Shown here piece by piece: positions 1-5,848 of a stretch of 9,326 nucleotides of DNA (the first letter of the stretch is position 1; each line of letters opens with the position of its first letter). Location of the stretch: positions 1 through 9,326 of the forward strand of contig DCAW01000117.1 in assembly GCA_002313895.1 (NCBI GenBank), given 5' to 3'. Source of the DNA: Dehalococcoidia bacterium UBA1123 (GTDB lineage Bacteria > Chloroflexota > Dehalococcoidia > Lucifugimonadales > UBA1123). The notes beneath the pieces are model-generated. The model was not told the DNA's origin. It did no database searches and was given only the letters and a program-made list of their open reading frames with translations. The translations under genes were made by a program, and so were the position numbers.

Positions 1-95
1 TCTGTGAACGCGCCGCTGGTGCTGACGGACACGACTCCGTTGCCGGACATGAGGTCGCCTGTCCATGTCGCGTTTGCTACTCTAACTGTTGCCAT
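1..95 (-). CDS. OsmC family protein, N-terminal part (gene runs off the left edge)
   Basis: Only the first 31 codons are present. The protein begins MATVRVANATWTGD and continues with a Gly/Ser/Val-rich stretch ending SVSTSGAFT. This resembles the N-terminal strands of OsmC proteins, where a 'A.W.GdL..G.G.vs..SGaf' pattern precedes the catalytic cysteines. Both redox cysteines lie outside the window, so activity cannot be judged. The family is known as cytoplasmic thiol peroxidases that reduce organic hydroperoxides. The ATG at 95-93 is supported by a strong ribosome binding site, AAGGAGA (plus-strand 101-107), five bases upstream. Its leader is the 187-base gap to the comF-like gene, where I found no convincing promoter. 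The family call rests on a short stretch; OsmC versus the sister Ohr group cannot be decided. Confidence 0.8.
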   Translation of the reverse strand, partial: MATVRVANATWTGDLMSGNGVVSVSTSGAFT

Positions 96-282
96 TTCGT
101 TCTCCTTCAAGTGTTATTTAGTTCGCCAACTCGGTTTATCGCCTGCCTGGAACGATCTTGAAAACGGCTGATTACGATTGCGAAATTGAGATCATTGAAG
201 CAGGCAGAGTTGTAACATATTGGCACGCATATTGAACAATAAAGCGTGAAAATGTGGCAGCTCGAATGAGCCTGGCTGGGAG

Positions 283-987
283 TTACGGAGTTCTGGCGAC
301 CGCGATACCCACGACGCTAGACGCTCCGGAGTCTTTCAAGGCCGTAGCGCATGCTGACATTGTTGCGTCTCTTGTCTCAAGGTCGTCGACGAGCAGGATG
401 CGAAGACTTTTGGCTGAGACGACGGATTTGAAGTCACCCTGGCCGTTGTCCCAACACTCGTCTCGCGAATTGGCTTGGAGCTGGGACGGCGAGTTTACCG
501 CTCGGATGACCAGGCGCGAGTCCATCGAAGATTCTATGATTTTGCTCAACTCGGATGCCAATAGTTCTGCTTGGTTGAACCCTCTCGACCTCAATCGTCG
601 AGGATGACTTGACACAGGCACGAAAACGTCGAATTTTTCGGGACGCCTATCGAGGTATCGAGCAAGCAGCGGTGCGTGTTCTGGAGCAAGGGCTCTCAGG
701 TTATTGAATTTCCGCTTCCTGATGGCGTCGTGCACGGGGTTGGGTTTGACGTAGAGGGAAGGCGCTAATATCCAGTCAAACTTCGGTTGACGGTGGCGGC
801 ACCAGCCGCATACCCTGCCAACCTCGGGTCGCGTGCATCGGTCGCAGTTCGGTTTTGAGAGCCGGGGCATCGCAAAACTGTATGCGTCACAAATGTTGGC
901 CCCTGGATTGCGGCATCCCAGGCAGCGCAGAGGGTAGAGAGTGTCTAGAGTCTCGGTCCAGATTCGACTGACCAGCGTGTTGAGCAC
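283..987 (-). CDS. ComF-family phosphoribosyltransferase-like protein, possibly degenerate
   Basis: The 234-residue protein has the usual ComF length and order. An N-terminal Cys-pair zinc region (C22/C25, C33, C48/C51, C60/C63) is followed by a type-I phosphoribosyltransferase domain. That domain carries HPRRLRSRGFNQAELLA (128-144) and the PRPP-loop region ILLVDDLETRDAT (197-209). ComF proteins are associated with DNA uptake in competent bacteria, but most homologues are uncharacterised. Several positions normally conserved are altered. The partner of C33 is Y36 (TAC, one transition from a Cys codon). The usual TTGAT loop reads TRDAT. The Arg pair before the conserved Asn is C178-W179. There is no frameshift or stop. 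The start is a GTG at 987-985 without a clear ribosome binding site, and no better in-frame start is apparent. It stands alone, with long gaps on both sides. Family is fairly sure; function is doubtful. Confidence 0.82.
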   Translation of the reverse strand: MLNTLVSRIWTETLDTLYPLRCLGCRNPGANICDAYSFAMPRLSKPNCDRCTRPEVGRVCGWCRHRQPKFDWILAPSLYVKPNPVHDAIRKRKFNNLRALAPEHAPLLARYLDRRPEKFDVFVPVSSHPRRLRSRGFNQAELLASELSKIIESSMDSRLVIRAVNSPSQLQANSRDECWDNGQGDFKSVVSAKSLRILLVDDLETRDATMSACATALKDSGASSVVGIAVARTP

Positions 988-1057
988 GGCAAATCACGGT
1001 CACGTCGGCTATCGTTGAGCGTGCCAAGCGAACGTTGGATCACTATCGGTTAGACCG

Positions 1058-1078
1058 GCGCGGCAGGCGATGCCGCGC
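1058..1078. other. GC-rich perfect hairpin
   Basis: GCGCGGCA and TGCCGCGC form a perfect 8-bp stem around the loop GGCGA. On neither strand is it directly followed by a T-run, so it is not a classical intrinsic terminator by itself. It lies only three bases from the next hairpin (1082-1115), so the two could act as a tandem structure at the end of the aminopeptidase transcript. Confidence 0.5.
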
Positions 1079-1081
1079 TTC

Positions 1082-1115
1082 AAGACACCTTTGACGGGGC
1101 AGTCGGAGGTGTCTT
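1082..1115 (+). terminator. Hairpin with U-rich tail (possible terminator, + strand orientation)
   Basis: AAGACACCT (1082-1090) and AGGTGTCTT (1107-1115) pair perfectly over 9 bp. The 16-base loop contains a further GAC/GTC pairing. On the plus strand the stem is followed by ATTTCCTCTTT, a moderately T-rich tail, which gives it a terminator look. No plus-strand gene is seen upstream, so what it would terminate is unclear. On the minus strand it could help end the aminopeptidase transcript, but there it is not followed by a T-run. The structure is certain in sequence; the role is weakly supported. Confidence 0.35.
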
Positions 1116-1310
1116 ATTTCCTCTTTAACGATTGACGCAACGGTCTAGAGTTTCTGCCCCACTTCCAGTCGCTGGATATATCAGCGAACCTCGCCAGGTC
1201 GCAATCCAGATTGCTGGATAGGGGGGGTCTTTGCGCTGAGGCGGTTTATGTCAAGTTCGAGCGACGATTCATGCTGAGTGACATCAAACTCGACGCTCAG
1301 GGCACTGAAC

Positions 1311-1405
1311 TTGTCATGCTGAACAGAGTGAAGAGTCTGGCCAAGTGTGTCGCAGCCGTTGCCTTACTGACAACAGATTCTTCATCTGCGGATTCAGAAT
1401 GACAA
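1311..1405. repeat. Imperfect palindromic repeat (REP/MITE-like, dispersed-repeat family)
   Basis: The left arm (1311-1338) begins TTGTCATGCTGAA and ends TGAAGAGTCT. The right arm (1375-1405), read on the other strand, begins TTGTCATTCTGAA and ends TGAAGAATCT. They match along almost their whole length apart from two substitutions and small indels in the centre, and they enclose 36 bases. The arm sequence closely resembles the widespread 'TGTCATTCTGAGCGAAGCGAAGAATCT' family found as dispersed inverted repeats in many environmental bacterial genomes, recalled from general knowledge and not searched. The element ends only 13 bases from the aminopeptidase stop codon, so its long stem would form at the 3' end of that mRNA and could stabilise or terminate it. 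No transposase is encoded. Confidence 0.72.
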
Positions 1406-1418
1406 ACGCTGCTAGCGG

Positions 1419-4016
1419 TTACCCGATCAGCCACCGCGCAAGCTCATCCCGATTCTGGTTTGCCCAGGTGATGTTCAGGGTCATGCGCTCTAACGACTGG
1501 CTGATTGTGCGCTCGGCGGCGGGTGCAGGGTGGTCTGTGAAGAAATTCTCCACGTCCTGCCGGTTCTCTTCAGTTGTGAACAGAGATGTCATGCCCACGA
1601 GTCGCATGAGGGCAAACCCGCCGTCGCCGTAGCGTCGTTTGATCTCTTCCCAGTTGTCCTTAACGAACTCCCAGGCCAGATTTCTGCCGTGCCGGTTTGA
1701 GGCGACGGTGACTATGACCCTGATTGTGTCCTGGCTTCGCACTTCGACGCCCAACGTGCGGTCCAGGGTTTCCTGAAGCAGGTCGCCCTGCTCAAAATTA
1801 GCGAGCGCGTTCAGGAATCGAATTTTCTCCTCGTGCAGATCTGCGGCTTTTTCCAGATCCCACATCAGGTCGTAGGTCTGTCGGTCTCCTCGCCGAGCGG
1901 CCATCTCGAATACTACTGCCCGCATGTCGGGGTCGAGGCTCGACGGGTCGTTGGTGTAGCCTTGGAATCTGCGTTGGGCTTCGGCCAGGGTGTCTTCATC
2001 CTCGAAGTGGCCGAGTTGCGATAGCGCTGTGCTGCGAAGGAGGGCGTCGCGATGTCCCTCATTTGGTCGAGCGTCCCAGCCGATTTTGCTGCCGATGGGC
2101 GCAAAGATGCCGCGGGCGAACGCCTGGAATCGAGGATAGAAATCCTCGTCCGACAGCAGGTTGTCCAGCGCGTTCAGGTTGAAGGCCAGGTCTCCGCACA
2201 CCGATGCGTCGGTCTCGTTCTGGTAAGCCTCGGCGACGGTGAGGAAGTCGGTCACGGGAATGTGACCCGCTTTGGTGAGCGCGTACGCATCGGCCTGAAT
2301 GCCCAGGCGATCGGCGGCAGGTAGCGAGAGGCTGCGTATAGGCGCGGTCAGTTTCTCAAGTTCCTCTGAGGAATAGCGGACCCGGAAGAATGCAGTCTGG
2401 CCGGGGTTGACCTTTATCCACTCGTCGGTTGAGCCGTGGGACGCTGGCTTCAACTGAACCGTTTCTGTTGTCGTCTCCATGAGGCGGCGAACTGGGTCGG
2501 CGTCGCTGGCGGTGCGTATCGTGAGAGGAACTTTCCATGTCTGTTGAGGGGGCTGATCGCCGTCGAGAACGTTCTCGTACAGGAACCGTGATTGGGACAG
2601 CGTAACCTCCATGCCTGAACTGTCCCTTTTTATGTCGGCATCCAGGAATGGATATCCGGTCTGGCCGGTCCAGGTGTCCATGATGTCTGCGACGGGCTGG
2701 CCGGATGCCTCGCCCAGGGCGTTCCACAGGTCTCGCGTTCGGGCGTTAGCGTGAGCGTGCCTGTTCAGGTAAATGTTGAGACCGTTTTGGAAATCGTCCG
2801 CTCCCAGGTATTGCTCAAGCATTCGGAGGATCGACCCGCCTTTGGAGTAGCTGATGGCGTCGAATAGCTGGCCGATCTCGTCCGGGTTATTAACCCGCTG
2901 CTCTATGGGGTGGGAGTTTTGGAGGCCATCCAGCGAAAGTGCGCTCATGGTGTCGTGACTGAGGAACTGGGTCCACATATCCCATTCTGGATGCAGGTCA
3001 TCGACGGCCTTGTCGCCCATCCACGACGCGAAGCTCTCGTTGAGCCACAGATCGTCCCACCAGGCCATCGTGACGAGGTCGCCGAACCACTGGTGGGCCA
3101 TCTCGTGGGAGATGATCGCGGCGACAACCTCACGGGTGATGGCAGAGCTGTTCTCCGGGTCAACCAGCAGGGCAGTCTCGCGGTATGTTATCGCTCCCCA
3201 GTTCTCCATCGCTCCGGCGGCGAAGTCAGGCAGCGCTATGTGGTCGAGTTTGGACAGTGGGTACGGTATTCCGAAGTAGTCGTTGAAGTAGGCCAGCAGG
3301 TCAATCGAAGTCTCAAGGGCGAACTGGCCCTTGTCTTCGTTGCCTCGGGTGGCCCAGACTCGCATGAGCGTTCCGTCTGGCGTGGTGTCTTCGACGCACG
3401 CAATGTCGCCGACTATGAAGGCCAGCAAGTACGTGGACATGATGGGTGTTTCGGCGAACTGAAGCCTGGTCTTGCCATTGCCCTCGTCGGATTCACTGAC
3501 GATCTCCATGTTGGACACGGCCTTCAACTCACAGGGGATTACCAGAGTCACTTCGAACACGGCCTTTACCGATGGTTCGTCCCAGCACGGAAATGACCGT
3601 CGGGCGTCTGTGGACTCGAATTGGGTTGCTGCGAGGTATCTTTCTTTGCCGTCCGAATCGGTGTACGCGCTTCGGTAGAAACCGAGAAGTCGATCGTTCA
3701 ACTCGCCGGTGAATTCGATGCTCAATGTTGCCTGACCCGCAGTTAATTCTGAACCGAACTCGAATGTTACAGTCTCGGCATTTTCGTCGAAAACCGTTTC
3801 TGTCGGAATTTGTGTTTCGCCTCCCATCGAAAGCGATGACGACTGGATATCAATCTCCGCGCAGTTCAGAACGATCTCTGACGTTGGCTCTAGGATCGCA
3901 ATGTCTATACTCTCACTGCCTGAAAAAGTGAAGCCGACCAGGTCGGGAGTTAGTGTCAGGTCGTATCGGGCAGGTTTTACGTTTTCGGGAAGGGTCACTG
4001 CGGTGGCTTCGGTCAT
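1419..4016 (-). CDS. M1 family zinc aminopeptidase (ERAP/APN type)
   Basis: The 865-residue enzyme removes N-terminal amino acids from peptides. All catalytic landmarks of the gluzincin M1 family are visible. GAMEN at 268-272 binds the substrate N-terminus. HEMAH (304-308) plus E327 in NES give the HExxH-x18-E zinc site. Y390 in ISYSKGGSILRML is the usual transition-state tyrosine. The N-terminal saddle domain (about 1-205) includes RRSFPCWDEP. The C-terminal helical part (from about 530) looks like the ERAP1-C domain. No signal peptide or membrane segment is seen, so a cytoplasmic role in peptide turnover is likely. The ATG at 4016 has AAGGAA (plus-strand 4023-4028) six bases upstream. It lies 103 bases behind the crotonase on the same strand and may be co-transcribed. 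Length and motifs fit an intact, active enzyme; the substrate range cannot be read from sequence. Confidence 0.96.
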   Translation of the reverse strand: MTEATAVTLPENVKPARYDLTLTPDLVGFTFSGSESIDIAILEPTSEIVLNCAEIDIQSSSLSMGGETQIPTETVFDENAETVTFEFGSELTAGQATLSIEFTGELNDRLLGFYRSAYTDSDGKERYLAATQFESTDARRSFPCWDEPSVKAVFEVTLVIPCELKAVSNMEIVSESDEGNGKTRLQFAETPIMSTYLLAFIVGDIACVEDTTPDGTLMRVWATRGNEDKGQFALETSIDLLAYFNDYFGIPYPLSKLDHIALPDFAAGAMENWGAITYRETALLVDPENSSAITREVVAAIISHEMAHQWFGDLVTMAWWDDLWLNESFASWMGDKAVDDLHPEWDMWTQFLSHDTMSALSLDGLQNSHPIEQRVNNPDEIGQLFDAISYSKGGSILRMLEQYLGADDFQNGLNIYLNRHAHANARTRDLWNALGEASGQPVADIMDTWTGQTGYPFLDADIKRDSSGMEVTLSQSRFLYENVLDGDQPPQQTWKVPLTIRTASDADPVRRLMETTTETVQLKPASHGSTDEWIKVNPGQTAFFRVRYSSEELEKLTAPIRSLSLPAADRLGIQADAYALTKAGHIPVTDFLTVAEAYQNETDASVCGDLAFNLNALDNLLSDEDFYPRFQAFARGIFAPIGSKIGWDARPNEGHRDALLRSTALSQLGHFEDEDTLAEAQRRFQGYTNDPSSLDPDMRAVVFEMAARRGDRQTYDLMWDLEKAADLHEEKIRFLNALANFEQGDLLQETLDRTLGVEVRSQDTIRVIVTVASNRHGRNLAWEFVKDNWEEIKRRYGDGGFALMRLVGMTSLFTTEENRQDVENFFTDHPAPAAERTISQSLERMTLNITWANQNRDELARWLIG

Positions 4017-4052
4017 GAATCATTCCTTGATTACGGCTGTCGTCGCAGAATC

Positions 4053-4078
4053 GCCGCCAGAGTCGAAGACGCGGCGGC
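4053..4078. other. Short GC-rich hairpin between crotonase and aminopeptidase genes
   Basis: GCCGCC (4053-4058) and GGCGGC (4073-4078) form a 6-bp stem with a 14-base loop. It lies in the 103-base gap downstream of the crotonase stop and upstream of the aminopeptidase start. There is no T-run after it on the minus strand, so termination is doubtful; it may be a processing or leader structure, or chance in GC-rich DNA. Confidence 0.25.
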
Positions 4079-4119
4079 AATCCTGATTGGCAATAATGGC
4101 TTAGTTCCAAAGGCTCGGA

Positions 4120-4911
4120 TTAGGTCCCGGTCCACTTGGGCGGGCGCTTCTCAGAGAAGGCGCGCGGGCCTTCGATTCTGTCATTGGAGGCTACTTGTTT
4201 CTGTTGCTCAGAATAGTTGCGAGCGAAGGCGATGTTCAGCGGGGAGTCGAGGCCCTGGATTGCCATTTGCTTGGTGGCGCGTACCGACATTGGCGCGCAT
4301 TCCAATATTTCAGCCGCCCACCGCTCGGCAGTGATCATCAGGTCTGCGAGGGGGACAACCTCGTTAATCAGCCCTAATTTTTGAGCCTCCTGGACTTTGA
4401 TGCGACGGGCCGTGAGCATCATGCCCATAGCGATTTTCATGGGGATATGCCTAGGGAGCCTGTGGACTCCGCCAGCGCCGGCGTATAGTCCGACACGCGG
4501 CTCTGGCAGTCCGACCTCCGCATGGTCGGCAGCTATGATGATGTCGCATGCCAGCGCGATTTCGAACCCGCCGCCCAGGGCGTATCCGTTGACGGCGGCG
4601 ATGATGGGCTTCCAGCACTCGAAGTCCGACGTGATGCCACCGAACGACGCGCGGTCGGCTCTCGCTCCGGGCTTGTCGCGGATCTGGTCCTGTTCTGCAG
4701 TGTATCGCAGGTCGTTGCCCGCGCTGAATGCTCGATCTCCCGTTCCAGTCAGGATAGCGACCCACACGTCGGGGTCGTCTCGAAATTCGCAGAACGCCTT
4801 GTACATCTCCATGTTGGCTGGCGGATGCAGGGCGTTCAGACGCTCCGGTCGGTTGATCGTGACGTAGGCAATGCGGCCCTTTGTCTCGTATTTCAGGTAT
4901 TCGTAAGTCAC
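4120..4911 (-). CDS. Enoyl-CoA hydratase/isomerase (crotonase) family protein
   Basis: The 263-residue protein is a standard-length crotonase, likely hydrating or isomerising an enoyl-CoA in cytoplasmic acyl-CoA breakdown. The first oxyanion-hole element is AFSAGNDLR (61-69). The second is NGYALGGGFEIALACD (108-123). Both acidic residues used by true hydratases are in place: E117 in GGGFE and E137 in LPEPRVGLYAGAGG. That favours hydratase chemistry over a pure isomerase or ligase, but the acyl substrate is not predictable. The start is a GTG at 4911-4909, with GAGG (plus-strand 4919-4922) seven bases upstream; no ATG gives a better fit. A nitroreductase gene lies 110 bases upstream and the aminopeptidase 103 bases downstream, all on the same strand. 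A 15-bp dyad and a TACAAT box sit in its leader. Confidence 0.93.
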   Translation of the reverse strand: MTYEYLKYETKGRIAYVTINRPERLNALHPPANMEMYKAFCEFRDDPDVWVAILTGTGDRAFSAGNDLRYTAEQDQIRDKPGARADRASFGGITSDFECWKPIIAAVNGYALGGGFEIALACDIIIAADHAEVGLPEPRVGLYAGAGGVHRLPRHIPMKIAMGMMLTARRIKVQEAQKLGLINEVVPLADLMITAERWAAEILECAPMSVRATKQMAIQGLDSPLNIAFARNYSEQQKQVASNDRIEGPRAFSEKRPPKWTGT

Positions 4912-4946
4912 TAAATTGCCTCGCTGCGGAATGTGAGTTCAGGTTG

Positions 4947-4961
4947 AAATTGTATCAATTT
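4947..4961. promoter_or_regulatory. 15-bp dyad overlapping a -10-like box upstream of the crotonase
   Basis: AAATTG-TAT-CAATTT is a perfect inverted repeat with a 3-base centre, AT-rich in GC-rich surroundings, centred about 43 bases upstream of the crotonase GTG. The minus strand contains TACAAT (plus-strand 4949-4954) inside the dyad, five of six matches to a sigma-70 -10 box. No good -35 element is seen at the right distance. A repressor binding here would cover the candidate promoter. The palindrome is certain; its function is inferred. Confidence 0.4.
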
Positions 4962-5021
4962 TTGTATTTCCACGTGCCATCTAATCGATGGTTGTTGGGT
5001 ATGATGAACGGGGTTGGCAGA

Positions 5022-5636
5022 TTACGATTCGTCCCATTTCTCCCAGTATGTGACTTCGCTGACCGGAGCGCGGCGCGTTGGACCGTACTTGTACCCTTCC
5101 TGGATAAATCCGATGGGCAAAAGGGCGGCAGTTTCCACATTGTCCGGTATCCCCAGGAGGTCTTTGATCTCCTTTTCGTACCGTTTGTGCAGCGTGGTTA
5201 TCGCGCTTCCCAGGCCCAACGCTCTGGCGGCAAGCAGGATGTTCTGAACGGCGGGGTAGATGGAGGAGCCGCGAGTTATGGTCGATGGCGAACCGTCGTG
5301 ATGGATGCATGCCATGAGCAGGACCGGCATGTCGGCCATGTTTCGCGCCAGATAATCTGCCGACGATCGGACGTGGCTTTGAATGTTCGGAGGCGAAGGG
5401 TTCTGGTTCCCGTAGGCCATCTCCCATGCCTGTAGATAGTATTCGGCGATTGCGGATTTGGTCTCCGGGTCTGTGATGACGATGAATTTCCAGCCCTGGC
5501 TGTTCCCGCCGCTCGGCGCTTTGGTGCCGGCACGGATAAGTCGCTCAATGGTCTCGCGAGGCACGGGGTCGGGCTTTAGGTGCCGGATGGCCCGTTGAGT
5601 GTATATGGCGTCGAAAAATCCAATCTGGTCGGTCAT
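5022..5636 (-). CDS. Nitroreductase family FMN-dependent oxidoreductase
   Basis: The protein has 204 residues from the chosen start. It carries nitroreductase-fold landmarks: TQRAIRHLKPDPVP near the N-terminus (FMN phosphate-binding Arg region), APSGGNSQGWKFIVI (FMN contact), and PAVQNILLAARALGLGSAITT in the C-terminal half. Family members use bound FMN and NAD(P)H to reduce nitro compounds, quinones, enones or iodotyrosine-like substrates in the cytoplasm; the natural substrate is not evident. Two in-frame ATGs lie close together, at 5642 and 5636. For the first, GGAG touches the start codon. For the second, GGAG sits six bases upstream, so 5636 is preferred. Transcription is divergent from the luciferase-like gene, and a promoter-like pair lies at 5715-5743. 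Confidence 0.93.
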   Translation of the reverse strand: MTDQIGFFDAIYTQRAIRHLKPDPVPRETIERLIRAGTKAPSGGNSQGWKFIVITDPETKSAIAEYYLQAWEMAYGNQNPSPPNIQSHVRSSADYLARNMADMPVLLMACIHHDGSPSTITRGSSIYPAVQNILLAARALGLGSAITTLHKRYEKEIKDLLGIPDNVETAALLPIGFIQEGYKYGPTRRAPVSEVTYWEKWDES

Positions 5637-5642
5637 GTTCAT

Positions 5643-5646
5643 CTCC
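5643..5646 (-). promoter_or_regulatory. Ribosome binding site deciding the nitroreductase start
   Basis: The minus strand reads CCTGGAGATGAACATGACC. GGAG directly abuts the first ATG, which is too close for initiation, but is six bases from the second ATG (5636-5634). The spacing therefore favours the shorter protein. Confidence 0.6.
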
Positions 5647-5714
5647 AGGAATTTTTGAGTTGTGCGCGGGTCGACGAGGGAGTCTTGCGGCGCCGTGAAT
5701 GTCTGGCGACCCTC

Positions 5715-5743
5715 ATATTACGTGGGTTGTGTGCCTATCGCAA
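5715..5743 (-). promoter_or_regulatory. Candidate sigma-70-type promoter for the nitroreductase
   Basis: On the minus strand TTGCGA (plus-strand 5738-5743) is followed after exactly 17 bases by TAATAT (5715-5720). Each box matches the sigma-70 consensus at four of six positions and the spacing is optimal. It would start a transcript roughly 70 bases before the nitroreductase start codon. No experimental support; promoter consensus in this lineage is not well established. Confidence 0.4.
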
Positions 5744-5762
5744 GAAAGGAGAGGAGAACAGA

Positions 5763-5798
5763 ATGAGAACTCGTGCGTTGATAATGTCCGTCTGCTAG
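5763..5798 (+). CDS. Possible 11-residue leader peptide (upstream ORF)
   Basis: ATG at 5763 begins MRTRALIMSVC and ends in TAG at 5796-5798. A very strong purine-rich ribosome binding site (AAGGAGAGGAG, 5746-5756) lies six bases upstream, better than those of most real genes here. The mini-ORF ends 50 bases before the luciferase-like oxidoreductase start. It could be a leader peptide affecting translation or mRNA stability of the downstream gene. No run of repeated regulatory codons or clear attenuator hairpin is seen. Against this reading, an extended -10 box overlaps its last codons, which would put the main transcript start downstream of it. Tentative. Confidence 0.3.
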   Translation: MRTRALIMSVC

Positions 5799-5801
5799 AA
5801 T
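5794..5801 (+). promoter_or_regulatory. Candidate extended -10 promoter for the luciferase-like oxidoreductase
   Basis: TAGAAT (5796-5801) matches five of six -10 consensus positions and is directly preceded by GC of TGC (5793-5795), the TGn signature of an extended -10 element. No -35 box is seen 16-18 bases upstream, which extended -10 promoters can do without. A start near 5808 would leave a leader of about 40 bases with AGGAGG well placed. Weak single-motif evidence. Confidence 0.3.
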
Positions 5802-5848
5802 GTGCGCGCTTCGATGAAGCCACAAATGAAAATCAGGAGGCGTAAGCG

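Larger units (their letters stand above)
988..1418. other. Gene-free interval with hairpins and a palindromic repeat
   Basis: This 431-base stretch between the aminopeptidase stop and the comF-like start has no ORF that looks like a protein. Besides the hairpins at 1058-1078 and 1082-1115 and the palindrome at 1311-1405, listed separately, it contains two small perfect stems. One is TCGCTG/CAGCGA (1169-1174 with 1182-1187). The other is ATCCAG/CTGGAT (1204-1209 with 1214-1219), followed by a run of seven G. No tRNA, rRNA or known riboswitch was recognised. The density of inverted repeats suggests a site where repeat elements accumulate or a transcript end, but that is inference. Confidence 0.6.

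Noticed and set aside
142..206. GCCTGC ... GCAGGC inverted repeat between the OsmC and comF-like genes
   Set aside because: The arms are 6 bp and separated by more than 50 bases; expected by chance.
254..607. 117-codon open frame on the plus strand
   Set aside because: It overlaps the comF-like gene on the other strand, has no good ribosome binding site and no recognisable domain.
1211..1402. 63-codon plus-strand open frame in the gene-free interval
   Set aside because: It runs into the palindromic repeat, has an implausible composition and no family resemblance.
2910..3596. 228-codon open frame on the plus strand
   Set aside because: It lies wholly antisense to the aminopeptidase catalytic region (GAMEN and HExxH), shows no recognisable domain, and is explained by codon bias of the real gene.
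5778..5801. TTGATA ... TAGAAT as a -35/-10 promoter pair
   Set aside because: The spacer is only 12 bases, too short for sigma-70 recognition. Only the extended -10 reading was kept, at low confidence.
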